In this document: positions 12,801-26,000 of the stretch, piece after piece | How positions within the stretch are numbered: position 1 is the stretch's first letter | Layout of the letters: each line of letters begins with the position of its first letter | Assembly (NCBI GenBank): GCA_910574455.1 | Contig: CAJSYZ010000001.1 | Span: forward strand, 3,889,424 to 3,953,423 | DNA from: Trichaptum fuscoviolaceum | Taxonomy: Eukaryota; Basidiomycota; Agaricomycetes; Hymenochaetales; Trichaptaceae | Reading direction: 5' to 3' | DNA length: 64,000 bases | The notes under the pieces: model-generated | Databases searched by the model: none | What the model was told of the DNA's origin: nothing | Seen by the model: only the letters and a program-made list of their open reading frames with translations | Position numbers and translations under genes: made by a program

Positions 12801-13184
12801 GGTTGTGAGGAAGTGGGAAGGAGCGTGTTGAAGAGGGGCTTTCTGCTCCGTTGGATTGTCCGGCCAAAGAGTTGCTCATGTTATAGTTTCTCGAAACTTT
12901 ATAGCACCGCCTTGCTATTTCAAGTTGCGTACCGCCGAGCGAACTCTGGGCGTGTGAATATTCTATAAACGGGATAATGCTATCTCCCCGAACGTCATCC
13001 AAGCTGCGTCATAGACATTTCTTTCCATGTCGACGAAATTGTGTTGTACAATTTTCAGTATACAGCAGTAAATGTGGTAGGAACATAAAAGTGAGAAAGA
13101 TTCAACTAATACAGACCATCGGATCAAAAAGAGAAGTTTGAAATTTTGAATACAAGGCAGCCGTGCCACCCGGCCTCATCTCAT
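12801..13184. other. Intergenic region between VCX1 and the phosphatase gene
   Basis: It is upstream of VCX1 and downstream of the histidine-phosphatase gene. No supported gene was seen. Confidence 0.45.
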
Positions 13185-14028
13185 TTACCCTTGGGGTTGC
13201 TCGTCAGCGTTGTTCGCCACGGCCGGTGCCACAAGATGCGATATATCTGCATATTCAACGAGCGTACCCCGTTTGTCGCGCCGCATATCAATAATCGTCA
13301 CCGATGTGTTGTAGACCGGCCCAAAGCGAAGACCAGCCAGAGGCTCGATTATCTTGGCTGCGCAGAGCGTACGAACGAGAGTGGCGATGTATGCGCCATG
13401 GCTGACGACCAAGAAGTTGTACGGCGATGTGCTGACAGGAAGATTGGGTAGTTCGCTTGCGATGGCTTCGTCCCACCATTTCAGCGTTCTTCGGGCAAAT
13501 GCTTCCCCTGATTCCACGTCCGGAGGCATATTCTTCTTGTCATAAGTACCAACACGAACACCTTGCAGAGCTCCCATATTCTGTTAGGATGTTGATCAGT
13601 TCCTCCGCCGATCAGCAAGTAGCCGAGGGGACTGCCTTACCCGCTCGCGGAGGCCTTCATCTGTAAATAACTGCACACTGGGGTGATATCCGCAAATGAT
13701 CTCAGCAGTCTACAGTATCGTGATAAGAACAAGCAAATAACGATATCAATGACATGAAACAGGAAATAATCGTATGTATGTATGCACTCACATTAGCGGC
13801 CCGATGTAGATCACTCGTAAAGGCAGCAACAAACTTTACGCCCTTCAACCGCTCACCGCAGAAGCGCGCCTGGAGAATACCATCATCGTTCAGCTGTGTA
13901 TCGAGTTGGCCTTGTATAATTCCCGCGCGATTTTCGTTCGTTTCTCCATGACGAACGAGGTAAACTCTAAGGACAGGTTCCATGTATGCAGAAGTTGGAC
14001 GGAAGGAGTGTGGGCTTTTCAACGCCAT
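13185..14028 (-). CDS. Histidine phosphatase / phosphoglycerate mutase-family protein (TIGAR-like)
   Basis: Model: complement(join(13185..13580,13641..13709,13792..14028)), 233 aa. Branch-1 histidine phosphatase signatures are complete: the catalytic YLVRHGETNENRAGIIQGQ with the phospho-accepting His, a second Arg/His in TSDLHRAANTAEII, the acid-region motif TDEGLRER with NMGALQG after it, and the C-terminal catalytic His in FLVVSHGAYIATLVR. The pattern QGQLDTQLNDDGILQA resembles TIGAR and fructose-2,6-bisphosphatase-type enzymes more than dimeric glycolytic phosphoglycerate mutase. The substrate cannot be assigned from sequence. Both introns (60 and 82 nt) are phase 0. It shares a 457-bp divergent promoter with MAK21. 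Confidence 0.9.
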
Positions 14029-14485
14029 GGTCGTGGAATGAGCTTACTTATGTATCATCACTTGAGCAGGCGCTGATTTGGTTGGAGTTGAAAGACCGGT
14101 TGCCCTTCCAATCCTAGGATAGGTGTCATTGTCTTATCGTTCTTATTTTGTTAAAGAGGTTGCGTAGGTGAAAACAAGCAGTGCAATTCAGTTGAACATA
14201 GTATGTAGGATTGATGCAGATGGGCGCAATAGCCTGACGAATCCAAGTGTTCAGCCCCCGGGCGGGGTTTGACCCCGAGCCCTGGGAAACTTGAAGGTCT
14301 CATAGACCACTGGCACTCGTTTAGGCAGTAATGTGCCGCCTGATTGGTCCACTGCCAGTGCCAGTCACGGGTAGTACTGGCATGGACTCCGAGTCGGACC
14401 ACGGCCATGGCTAAGCTGTAAATTTACGACATCAGCGTTCGCGTTCAGGCATAAAGCCTCACATTTCGCCTTTTCCCTCATTATC
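14029..14485. promoter_or_regulatory. Bidirectional promoter region (phosphatase / MAK21)
   Basis: This is the divergent spacer between two start codons. It contains an ATTGG (CCAAT-box) element near 14342 and a GC-rich imperfect hairpin near 14255-14285. Inverted copies of a CACTGGCA/TGCCAGTG element flank the CCAAT box. Function is inferred from position only. Confidence 0.4.
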
Positions 14486-17400
14486 ATGGCCCGCATCGAG
14501 ACGGCAAAAAAGAAAGCGACAAATCCAAAAAGTCGAACTGCCCAAACCAGCTCAAAATCTGAGGCAAAAGGGAAGAAATTCCCAAAAGCACCTGTCTCTC
14601 CGAATGCGAAGGGAAAAGATTTCGGGAAATCGAAAGGAAAGGCTCCGGCGAGAGAAGCAGACGGCGCTGGCTTGAAGGAGGCGATATTCGCACTTGGTGG
14701 AGATGAAGAAGATCTTGAATTGCTTAAAGATGTTGACAGCGAGGTAGATTTGTCTGTACCGAGCAGCAGCAAGAAAGATGTGAGTTAGCTTGCACTATCC
14801 AAAAAATTGCTGTCTGATGAACAAAATTAATTTATAGCCTTCGCTGTCGAAAGACCTTTCTAAGCTTATGAAAGGTCTGGATTTCTCGAAAGTGAGGCCC
14901 CAAGATGCGAGGGATAGTGAAGAGGAAAGAGACGAGAGTGGGGAGGACGGTTCGGAAGCCGGGGAGATGAGAGAAGAGGAAAAAGATATTAGCTCATCGA
15001 AAGCAGCAAAAGAGAGCAAGCAACAGTCGGTAAAGAAAGAAGAGAAGAAGCCAGACATTGTAATACCAAAAGTCGGGCCAAACTCTCGCCCGGTGAGTCT
15101 ATCATAGTTTTAATACCTACGGTTGTTTACTAACTTCACATAGCTATTAGAACCCTCACCTCAGTGGTATTCCACCCTTCCTGCTCTCTCTTCCTCTTCC
15201 AAAGCACCCGGCCCACCTTCGCCTCAGACCCTTAGCACACTCCAAGCCCGTGGCGCATCCCTTCATGCAACGGAACTATCAACGTACGAGACTGCAACCT
15301 CCGCAAACAAGCTCACGGCATCCTCGTCCGACGTTGCGTTCCTGCAGCGCATCCTCACCTCCGGTACATTGAGCGACAGACTCTCAGCCTTGACGCTTAT
15401 GGCGCAGAGTAGTCCCGTCCACAATACGCGAGCTCTAGAGACGTTGCGGGGGATGAGCCAGAAGAAGGGTAGGGACGAGAGTTTGAAGGCTCTGAGATCA
15501 ATTGTGGATTGGTGGACTGGTGGAGGTGCCCCTGATAGGAAACTCAAGTACGTAGCCTATCTTTCGGCATACTACTTGCAGACTTATGAGGGACGGCAGG
15601 TATTTTGTTGACCAACCGATAACGCATACTGGCGTCACGGACAAACATATCCTCTTGTGGTACTTTGAAGACTGGCTGAAAAAGTACTTTTATAGCATAC
15701 TCCAGATTCTTGAAGTAAGATTTTCAAGTATTTCTGTATAGTATATGACGAGACCAACATCCTTTTTAACAGGCCCTTTCTCTGGACCAGCTTCCGTACG
15801 TACGAATGCAAGCAATGTCCTTGATTTATACGCTTTTACGCGACAAGCCCGAACAGGAACAAAATCTGCTTCGACTACTGGTCAATAAGCTCGTGAGTAT
15901 CTCTTACTAGTGTACTGTTTATGTTTTCAAGTCACTAAAGCCTTTGATCTTTAGGGTGATTCCGAACGTCCGGTTGCATCCCGTGCTTCATACCACCTTC
16001 TCCAGATACTACAGACGCATCCTTCAATGAAGGGCGTGATAGTCAGAGAAGTGGCAGCTTTAATTCTCCGTCCGTCGCACGGCGGAGCGTCTGCTCCTGC
16101 TGCTTCCACTACAACAACGGGTGCGACACACTTGAAGTTCGGAGACGACAGTAAACCCAAACCTAAGCCTCAAGTCAAGGATATCAAGGAAAAAAAGGAC
16201 TTACAGCAAGAGCACGCTAAATATTACGGTACCATTACGCTCAACCAGATAATGCTTACTCCAACGGAAAGCGACCGTGCCGTTGCGATTCAACTGATCA
16301 ACCTCTACTTTGAGCTCTTCAAAGAGATACTTGGGCAAGCGGCGAAGCCAGACGGCAGCGTCGCTGGTGATGACGCAAAGAATGATGTCGATCATACGCG
16401 TTTGGGGAAGGAGAAGCGGAAGAAGCAGGAGCAGAGGAAGGAAAAAGGCAAGGAGAAGGGGAAGGAGAAAGAAGCACACGAGGCTGGGTTCGCGGAGGTG
16501 GAAGACTCGAACTCCAGGCTGATTTCAGCAGTCTTGACCGGTGTAAATCGCGCTTTGCCATTTGCAAAACTGGGACTAGAAAATGTCGAGTAAGTGTTGA
16601 ATCTGATCAGTTGTGTTCACTTATTGATCCCGTACAGATTTAGCAAACATATTGACACACTCTTCCTGATCTCGCATAAATCAACCTTCAACATCTCACT
16701 TCAGGCCTTACGCCTCATCATGCAAATTTGCCAGTCTTTGGCCGCGTCACCTTCAGAGTCGTCTTCGTATGCTGGTTTATCTGCCTCTATTGCAGATCGC
16801 TACTATCGGACGCTATATGCTTCGTTACATGACATACGATTGAACACGTCCTCAAAGCAGGCTATGTATCTGAACCTGCTCCTCAAGTCATTGAAGATGG
16901 ATACAGACATTGAACGTGTGAAAGCTTTCGTAAGACGTTTCGTTCAATACCTAGCAGGAGGAGGGAGCAGTGCTGTGGAATTTATTGCCGGAGGGCTGTT
17001 CTTAATCGGCGAGGTGGGTTTCGAATTCGGATTCGTCCATCCATCTATCTCACTTCTTTCTTAGGTCTTCAAAACAACACCGAAGCTCCGAGATATGCTG
17101 GATCCCAATCAAGCAAAGAAAAAATTAAGCAAGCCCATTGCTATCACTTCTGACGTAGAAGGAGACTATGATCCGAGAAAACGGGATCCCAAATTCGCTC
17201 ATGCTAGTGCCTCTCCGTTATGGGAACTTGTAAGAGAAATATTTTCTGCCATATCTGTTTGTACTTACGCTCGCTATCCTCAAGTCCCCGCTCCTCAATC
17301 ACTTTCACCCGACTGTTCAGTTACATGCTATGCAACTCATTGAGGGCAAAGACCTTACCGCAAACGCCGACTTGTCCCTGAACACTCTTTCACATTTCTT

Positions 17401-18354
17401 AGATCGTTTCATCTACAAGAACCCGAAGAAACCGAAGCCCAAGGGTGCTAGTGCGATGCAACCGTCGGCTGCAGTTGCTGATGGAACAAGCATTAAAATC
17501 GTGAAGGGTAGTCAATCGACGGGCGAGGCAATTGTCAACGACGAGTCCTTTTGGTCGAAAGACATCAGCGGGGTTCCAGTTGATCAGGTAAGCTTATTCT
17601 CCGCGGAAGACGTGGACATCTTGATCTTACATATTTTTATCAAGGCCTTCTTCCACAAATTCTTCTCGAAGAAGCATGAAAAAGAGAAGGCGAAGGCCGA
17701 CAAGGTCGCAAAACGTAAGGGAGTAGCAGATGAATCTGACGAGGAAGAAGAGCAGGAGGAGGACGAACAAGAGGGTGAACAGGAGGTGAACGTAGATGGA
17801 GATCTGGATGCCTCAGATGAAGAATTTAGCGACGAAGAGGAGGCTGAAATATGGAAGGTTTGTCGCGCTTAAAGTAAAGACAATCACCAGTCACTGACTG
17901 TCCCTTCCCGCAGGCCATGAAAGCGACGAACCCTGATTTAGTCGGAGGAGACGATGATATTTCACCCGATGACGGCTCGTCTGGTGGTTCTGAAGGCTTG
18001 TCCGACGAGGATGGCGACGCTGAATCAGACGATGCTGCCCCTGAAGAACAGGACGACGACGAAGACGACGAAGACCTCTCTTTAGCAGAAGGTTCAGATG
18101 CCGATGACCTCATCGACCTCGATGACGATATTCCAGAGGGTCTCGTCGAGTACCCAGGTAGTGAAAGCGGGGAAGGCGACGGTGAAGGAGGAGAGTGGAC
18201 CGGTTTTGGTGGTGGGGATGCCGGCACAAAGAGAAAGAGGGGAGGAAAGCACGACGACGGGAAGAAAAAGAAGAAACTACGGTCGCTGCCTACCTTTGCT
18301 TCTTACGAGGATTATGCGAAGATGATCGAAGAAGGGCCGGAAGACGATATCTAG
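14486..18354 (+). CDS. MAK21: Ribosome biogenesis protein MAK21/NOC1 (CEBPZ, CBF domain)
   Basis: Model: join(14486..14779,14838..15092,15144..15547,15600..15714,15773..15892,15955..16589,16638..17013,17065..17229,17285..17587,17645..17857,17914..18354), 1106 aa. Mak21/Noc1 pairs with Noc2 on early pre-60S particles in the nucleolus. The basic N-terminus (KKKA, KGKK) is followed by HEAT-like helices with [20 protein letters not shown] and [19 protein letters not shown], the CBF-domain region [13 protein letters not shown] and [14 protein letters not shown], then a long Asp/Glu/Ser-rich tail ending in a KKKKK cluster and [14 protein letters not shown], which is conserved at the end of Mak21 proteins. 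Intron 17588-17644 is 57 nt and stop-free, so both spliced and retained forms would be in frame; the conserved VPVDQ-FFHKFF junction favours splicing. Confidence 0.93.
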
Positions 18355-18699
18355 ATTATTCATATCATGCACGACTTCAGATTAATCTTCATCAATCATA
18401 CCTGAATGAATTCTCCATCACCTCGTGTCTCGCATGTAGAAGCGGGTGTGTGCAACAGATACCTCAGGGACGAACTTGAATTTGCTTCCTGCACGCACGG
18501 ACATGTACACCGGAACAAATCAAGTAACGAAAGGCACTGCGTGTATCAGCCTCTTCTATAGATTTATTCACCGCAAGACGCAAATAATAATTTCGCTACA
18601 GATGCCCGTCCCGGAAGGATATTACACGTTAGCACAGCAGACATTACCGATCGTTCCGTTAATACACAACACCAACACCAAGAACAAGGATAATCATTT
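18355..18699. other. Convergent intergenic region (MAK21 / DOA1)
   Basis: This is a 345-bp spacer between two 3' ends. No gene was seen. Confidence 0.5.
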
Positions 18700-21600
18700 T
18701 CAAAGTAGGCTGTCGATGTCCTTAACAACAGCCTTTACTCTGTCTTCAGGGAAGATAGTTCTCAGTTCCGTAATGTCCCCTCTTATCGAGGAAGCCAGTG
18801 CAGAAGGGACACTTCCCCCCTGCGCCTTTACAGCGAATAGCTGAAAGAGTCGTGAGAGGTGTGATCAGCGAAGATGAAGAGGTAACGCACTGTGTTCCCT
18901 AGCGCAACCAACGCTCGGTAAACTGTTTCAGCGTCGCTTCGTTCCTGGTGTAATACCTGACAAAAGAAAGTTAGATATGAACATACAAGCGCGGAAAGTG
19001 TTACATACAGAAGTAACTAATGATAAATGTGAATCGGCGATTGCTTCCGAAACATTCTCTTTCAGGCGCATACACGATATGCTATGGCCAGGTTCAGTGC
19101 GCTACATCACTTGAAGGTTGAATATGACTAACTCACTTGAACAAAATTGTTGCGAGAGTCACTCTATGGTTTTTAACCAGAGCCCCGTATGGTGCACTTT
19201 GTAACTCCATAAGTATCGCTGCAACCCAGTCACCATCTGCAAGGGACGTGCGTTCCTGGAAAGCATTCGCGAGCGCACGTAATGTCAAGAGAATGTTCGT
19301 CTCTCTCGACTTGGGTAGCGGTGTTTCCGAAAGCAAATTCCACTCTGATGCCCGCAGAAGAGCTGCGAAGGATGGTCCCGCCACTGATGGATCGGAGTAC
19401 GAGGAAGGACAAAAGCCGCTTAGCAAACGTGCCAAATCAAAGACTGAGGCAAGATGTTCGAGTAAGTAATGTAGTAGAAGTTAGCGGGACAAAGGCTTGA
19501 CGCACTAGGAAAACGAGCAGAGGCAGGCCAGCGTTCAAGGACCTGAATGATTGCCTCAAACTGGGATTTTTTAATATCTGGGACCGAGGGCTTGCCGGTC
19601 GATACTGCCTCTGACAGATATGTGAACACCGATTCGAATTCCTTTGTCTCATCAGGATACATCGCGAGCGTTGCAGTTGACTAGAAAACATCCGGTGAGA
19701 ATAGTCCACCTTCGCTAAAAGAAAGCCATACGAGTTCATTCTGGAACGCCTCATCGAATTCTGCAATCTTGCCCCGCATGGCATTCACGTTCGTTTGCTT
19801 GAAGGACAAAAATGTCCTCTGAAGCCTTTAATTAAGCAATCAATCAATTCGAAAGGCGGAAGTTGATGCTTACCACTGGAATGATCGTCGGCGTATGTGC
19901 TATTGGCGGAGGCTGGATAGGGGGCGTAGGAGAGAAGGATCCGGATGGTGTGTATCTTGTCCCTCCGGTGAACGGATCGGCATAAGATGCAGGTCCGGCG
20001 CCGGCAACAGGAGCAGCGCCCGCGCCTGCCTGACTGACATACCGGCCAGCTCCAGTGAAAGGATCGCTATACGTACTCTGCGCTGGTACCGAACTGGACG
20101 AAGGTGTGTAACGTGCTGCGCCTTGTGTTTGTTCGTGAGTACGAGCCATAGCAAGAGACGTCAGATAGCTTACCGGTGAACGGGTCTACGTAATCGGTGG
20201 TCGACGTTAGGCTGACACCTCCAGTATTCTTCTCAATGAACTGCACGACCTGGTCTAGGTAGCTCATCGGCAGCTCGTTCGCTGCTAGGAAGCGCTGCGC
20301 AGCAGTGTATGGGTTCTCTACAAAAGCCATTCATGAGTGGATGAACTCGCCAATAGCAAGTACCATACCCTTCGCATTATAGGGAAGCTTCAGAGGAGGG
20401 ACACCGTCCTGAATGTCAACATCGAATACATAGTCGTACTCCTTGCCTTCGTACAATTGTTTTCGCCCAGAACCGACGGCGTCAACGACATCACCAATTT
20501 TCTGCCAGCTACGTGATGCACTGTCCCACTGAAGATTACTGTCAGCATAGCATGAACGAGACGCTCCTGCCATAAACTTACCTGGTGTGCTTCTACATTA
20601 TCGCCATTCCTGATCATTTTCACTTCGCCCGCCTTCTTGCCTATGGACAGATATTAACACGCACACTCTGCTCCAAGACATTCTAAAGGACGCACCTTCA
20701 ACATTCAGAGCTTCAGGGCCTGGGAGGTCGGTCTTTTTGACATCCCCAACTTGCTGTCTGAAAATGATTGTAAGAGGGTGCACCTGCGCATAGGGGGATA
20801 AAACTAGCTCACGCAGGAAGAGCTTGACTTGCTACAGCGTCGTCGTATTGTTTCAAGTCCTCTGACGATGCCCAACGCTCTTCGGCACTGCTGAAGATAC
20901 GAACAACGCCATCGCTGCTGCCACTGACAATGTCTCCGTTTGGCATTGAAGAAACAGCCCACACCGAGGTCGCAGGATGAGCGAGTGTCTGCAAACACTC
21001 TTCCTCTATAAGTAAACCTATTAGCGACCCAGACGTAGATTAGAGCCCCAAATATCTTGCCTCTCCATATCCGAACAGTCCGGTCCTCACCGCTAGACGC
21101 AATATCGCCATTGGGTAGGACTGTCAGCGAGTAAACGAAAGACGTGTGGCCAGATAGCGTGTATACAAGGTCACCCTCTGTTGTCCAGACACGTATCTCA
21201 CTTGAAAGTCAATGAAGTTTTTCCGCGGAAGTCAAAGTCGATGCAATCAGCCCCTGTAGAGGTTAGACTAGCAGAGGAGTGGGAAAGGAATGAACTGACC
21301 CATCGTTGGAGCATGAGGCAAAGCCAATATGCGGGATGAGTGAGAGCCCTCGAACGGCGCCTGTATGCCCAGAGTAGATGCGCAGTACTTTATTCTTCTG
21401 CCACATCTTAATCGTTGTGTCAGCTGAAGCTGGAATGTGCGGATAGAATGAGCTTTAACGAGATGGGTAAGTTCAAAGGCATGCATACCGGTAAGAAATA
21501 TTTCGTTAGCCTCGTCTACAATGAGGACGGCCCAGACAGATTGCGAGTGGCCCTTGAGCTCATATACTTCTTGAAAGTCTCGCCAGACTTTCGCGGTTCT

Positions 21601-22163
21601 GAGCGTGATGCATTTCGTCAGAGGGTATTTGTATGTCGCAGAAATGACCGACGTACCTATCCCAGGAGCCCGATATAATCAATCCTGACGGCGATGCGTC
21701 CAACGTGCATACATTCTCCGAGTGACCAACGAGGGAGTACTTCGGCTCGTCCGATGGGACATCCAGATCATAGACGTTGATCACTGTGTCATGTCCACCC
21801 GCGACGAGATACCCTGGGCGCCACGCAGCAGATGAGATACTTGCTCGCTCTCTTTGGGCTCAAAACTAAGACTACTCACCTTTCGAGCTTTGTGATGATG
21901 GGGGGATGTAGGTCACAGCGTTCACATACCTCGTCCCGACCGTCACGGTTAATTCCGACACAAAGGACGCAGAGGGGGAGGGCCGTGTCCATGCTACGGC
22001 GGTCTTGTCTCGCGATGCAGACAGCACCAGCGTATCGATGGGAGAGACGACTGCCTTAACCTAATGCAAGCCAGATCCAATTCAGAGGTGTTTGGATCAA
22101 GTTGTAAAGGCCACGCACGTCGGATGAATGGGCCTGAAGCGATGCTGATAGCATATACGGCAT
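18700..22163 (-). CDS. DOA1: Ubiquitin-binding Cdc48 cofactor DOA1/UFD3 (PLAA): WD40-PFU-PUL
   Basis: Model: complement(join(18700..18840,18891..18956,19009..19081,19137..19443,19506..19680,19732..19818,19874..20121,20174..20317,20369..20528,20582..20640,20696..20757,20813..21005,21061..21200,21300..21429,21489..21598,21657..21813,21880..22060,22119..22163)), 825 aa. Doa1 binds ubiquitin and Cdc48 and maintains free ubiquitin. The N-terminus MPYMLSASLQAHSSD starts a seven-bladed WD40 propeller (VLSASRDKTAVAW, LIISGSWDRTAKVW, SSGEDRTVRIW, SGSSDGVVRIFS). The PFU domain follows (EYDYVFDVDIQDGVPPLKLPYN, ENPYTAAQRFL), then a linker with repeated DPFTG motifs, then the PUL armadillo domain. Intron 21006-21060 is of GC-AG type, and intron 21201-21299 (99 nt) is the longest. 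All 18 exons close in phase. Confidence 0.93.
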
Positions 22164-22294
22164 GTTCACGCGTTTATTGAAAGATTATGGGCTTGAGGAC
22201 TTCGACACGGAGCGCAGCAAAGGGACGTTCACTTATGAAGTGCAAAGAACGTTGAAGATTGATATGGGTCAAGCGGGGAAATATAGGCTTAGGT

Positions 22295-22831
22295 CTAGAG
22301 CTTCTGCACAAAGTAGTGCAGTAGCTGCGCTGTGATTGGTGAGCTGTGCCACTGACGCGTCGCTGGCCTTCTATGTTCTTGAAGACGTTGAGGACGACGA
22401 ACAACTAGAACGAGCACGCACGCAGGATGGAAGTAAGGTGAAAGAATGTATTAGGATCGCCACAGGAGGAAACAGGCTGAGTACAAAACGGGATTTAAAG
22501 CGTTCTACATTAGGATCGAGATGTACACCACACTAACGAGCCTCAGACCAGTGGGATTGCAGGCCCAAGGAGATACGGAGGTGTATACTATGCCTTGCAC
22601 CATTACTTCATCTCCTGCGAGGGCCTCTCGACACAGATCATCGGCTGTTGGCATTCTAAGCTCGACAAATGTAAAGTTGAGAGGGGATAAGAAAAACTTG
22701 TCCTCCTCACTGGCAAATTCGCCTTATAAAGCTCGCGTAGTATTCAGGGTAGGCTTCAACTTCAAGTTGAAGACTCGGACTCGGAGCCTCCTCAGGCTGA
22801 GGACCCTCTCGAGGTGGGAGCACCCAAATTT
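22295..22831 (-). CDS. Unrecognised small spliced gene (5' end unresolved)
   Basis: Partial model: complement(join(22295..22370,22418..22476,22538..22722,22775..22831)). The exons read through with consistent phases and GT-AG introns of 47, 61 and 52 nt, and end in TAG at 22295. The peptide includes EIWVLPPREGPQPEEAP, LSPLNFTFVELRMPTADDL, REALAGDEVMVQGIVYTS and a C-terminal WHSSPITAQLLHYFVQKL. No family is recognised. I could not find an in-frame ATG: there is a stop shortly upstream of 22831, so a first exon is expected within the 200 bp before HOP1's stop, or the model is wrong at its 5' side. It lies between the start of DOA1 and the stop of HOP1, all on the same strand. Confidence 0.4.
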
Positions 22832-23034
22832 CTGTGACAACGATATAACATTGAAAGGCAATTAATTTATTTGTACATCAGCAGCAACTTTCGAGTATCA
22901 CCCAGCGTGTTGAAACATAGTAAACATTTTGCAATCAGTCAGAAAACCACCGGTGTCAGCACGTGTAAGAATAGTCGAACCCCAGATTTGAGCGCTAGTG
23001 CAGGAGTGGGAGAGCAAAAGAACCAGCAAGACCT

Positions 23035-26000
23035 TCATTCCTCTATATCCACACCCTCGCCGATAGAAATCTTGACCTTTTTGCTTGCTCGAACAGTATC
23101 TTGAGAGGAGCCTGAGCCAGTCACTCTGCGCTTGAGATCAGAAGAGAGCTGCAGCTGTAGAGTCTCAGATGATATGAATTGCGTGTCGTCTTGCGTCTGT
23201 GACTCCATATTATGCTGTCCGGCGAGAGTGTCCTCTTGATGCCCCTTACTAGTTGAAAGCGTATTCCTGGTACATGGCGTAAAGAAAGTGAATCAGTGCA
23301 TAAATCGAGCTTCTGCTGTCTTGGCCACATGTTACCTTGCTGTTATCTATATGTCCCCGGGTTAGAGCGAAGAAGGTGTTGGTCATTGAAGCTGAGTGAC
23401 TTACAGGTTCAGGAACGTTCTGTGGCCCAGCTCGACTTGAACTTTTGCTCTTGCGGCCCTGGACAGTGCGGTTAGCTCTGCGACGGTTTGCAGGGATCAT
23501 GTCCAACCTTCTTCTTAAGCCCGAGCATATCCTTCTCGGCTTCGCTGTCAGGATTGAAATAGTCCTGGTATGCGACTGTGTCCTTGCTGTCCTTGTTGAA
23601 GACATATTTCTGGACTCGCTTCATGCTCTTCACTTTCTTAACGGCTTTAGTCTTCGCCCGGGTGCGCGTCTCAAGCAAACCGACTTGGTCGCTCTCGGTT
23701 TCTTCAAGGCTGATGAACCCTGCCAGTCAAATCAGTACCATATCAGCGTGGCAAATGGTCTAGGGCCCAGAACTCTACCTTCGCGTTCGAGTCGCTTCCA
23801 GAGTTGCTCTGCGAGCGTCGCGCTACAACCGACAATCTTTCGAAACTCCTTTAGGCCCTCTGGGTTGTGTTGCTCCGCGAGCTTTATAGCACGTCTATAT
23901 GGGGATTTGTCAGTAAGATACCCGACGGCGACATTCTAAGGCTTAGAGGGATAACAACCGAAAGAGTGCCAGATCCATAAATGCTGTAATTATGTCGGGA
24001 TATGCGTCTTTGATCAAGTGGAAATTTGCATCGCCTTGCAAGCGGCAAGGTATGCATACATAACTATTGGGCAGACGAGGATCATCGGGCGAATGATAGC
24101 TGCACGGAAGGGAGTCAGCGCCATACAATCAGTAAGAATACGCCATCGATATACCCCATGCACCTATCGACGATGAAGATCATTATAAGTAAATTACTCG
24201 TTGACTCTTCACTCACCATAAATGCAGCCACCTATTACATGGGCCATCACATTGGACTAAGTCATCACCGTCCTACATGTTGTGCTCAGATATGTATAAA
24301 GTCTGAACAAATCGACTCACTGGCAGCTCACACGCGCAATCCGCGTCGTCGAATGCTCTGATTTGCTCTTCATCTAGGGTCAATGATTGACCGGTCACTC
24401 CCACTTGATTAGGGTCCAGTATTTTGAGGGGTTCTCGCATAATTGGGTTAGCAGGCTGCGTCTCCATATCTGCGCAAATCCGTGATTCTGGTCAGCAGTA
24501 TATAAAAAGATGAGAGATCCATTTACCTAACATCTCATTGTCTGCGGTCCACTCCATCGCTGAGTTCTGTTCAAGAATCTGCTTGATCATCTGGGTGTCG
24601 ACACCTCGGCTAATGACTGATCCATTGAACAGGGTTCCTTGCGCGTTCGTGCCCTCGACCGGAGTGTTATGTATAGAAACAGTCGACGATGGAACGGTCT
24701 GGGTCTCGTCAATCTGCTGCGTTGGTTCTAGGTGAGACCCATGGGGTTTCTCACCACGCTTTGGTAATTCAGTGAGTGACACTGATTGCACTTTAGATGT
24801 GTTATTTACCAATTTTCTGATATGACTGGGCACAGGTTCGGGTCGGCCAAAGATTTGATTGTCAGCTTCATCCATTTCCATAGCTTCATCCGGTTGCTCG
24901 ATAATAGGAACAATGCTACCATCTGCTTTTCGCATACCCAGCGGTCCTTCTAGGCCGATGCCCGAGTCATTAAAGAAATCTGGGTCTTCCTCCCCTTCTG
25001 CGTCTAGGTCGTTGAATTTAGGATCTTCAGCGTGCCATACAATGACACGCTCTTCGGCATCCTTTTTCTGAGTATCGATTTGTTTATATCGGGCGTTGGG
25101 GTCACTGGTACCGACTGGACCATTGCGTCCGCCTCCCTTCACTGAAACGAAACCAGCGAATTGTGAATCGTTTTCTTCCCCATTTGGGATGTATTTGGCG
25201 ACCGATTGGACGTGGAGGTCGACACTGAAAGACAAAGGGGATTAGTTAACTTGAGTCAAAATATAAATTGATCCAAATACCCATGGTGTGGAGTGACCAC
25301 GCTTCCGATACTAATTTTCTCTGGAGCCTCTGATTTGTTATGGGTTGTGAATATGTAGCGATCCTTGTGTGGATCTCCAGGACGAAAATGGGGAGGTTCA
25401 TAATCAGGCGGGGTCTTCTCAGTATAAAAGAGCTTAAAGCTTGCGAAGCGTCGTTCTGGTAACGAATAGCATAAGTAAGTTAGATAGAGAAGAAACGAAG
25501 AATAGTCCCATACTAGGCAGGGGCTCAAGTGCTTGGGTCGCAAGGATGAGATTTTTCACAAGAGCCTGATCAAAGGAGACATCTCATTATCTAGTTTCCA
25601 GATATAATCATGCGCCTGACCTTCACGCTCTGTTTGACATCACCCAGAGTCGGCGCCTTTCCTTTCAAGGTTGAGAGAGCGACTGCGTCACTGATCTTTG
25701 GTCTACCTCCCAATGAAAGGCCACTAAGCTGATCATCGAGAGTCATTATTGGAACGGCCGTGTCTGTGCCTGGTATAGTGTAGTACTAGGAAGAAGCTGG
25801 AGTGATTGTGGATCTTGATTGAAGAAGTCACTCACCGTAAGGTTGTATGTATATGCTTCTATGATGCTAAAGTTCTGTGCTCAGTAACGACGTTACACTA
25901 GCTACCGGGTAAATCGCACTTATTAGGGTCCTCGCTGTCCTGTCATACCTATCAGAATAAAATGGCGTAAAAAGCGTAAGACGCACTAGGTAGATAGCAA

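Noticed and set aside
14250..14290. GC-rich hairpin that at first looks like a tRNA T-arm
   Set aside because: The loop size is wrong, no acceptor, D or anticodon stems surround it, and the GTTCGA-type core is absent.
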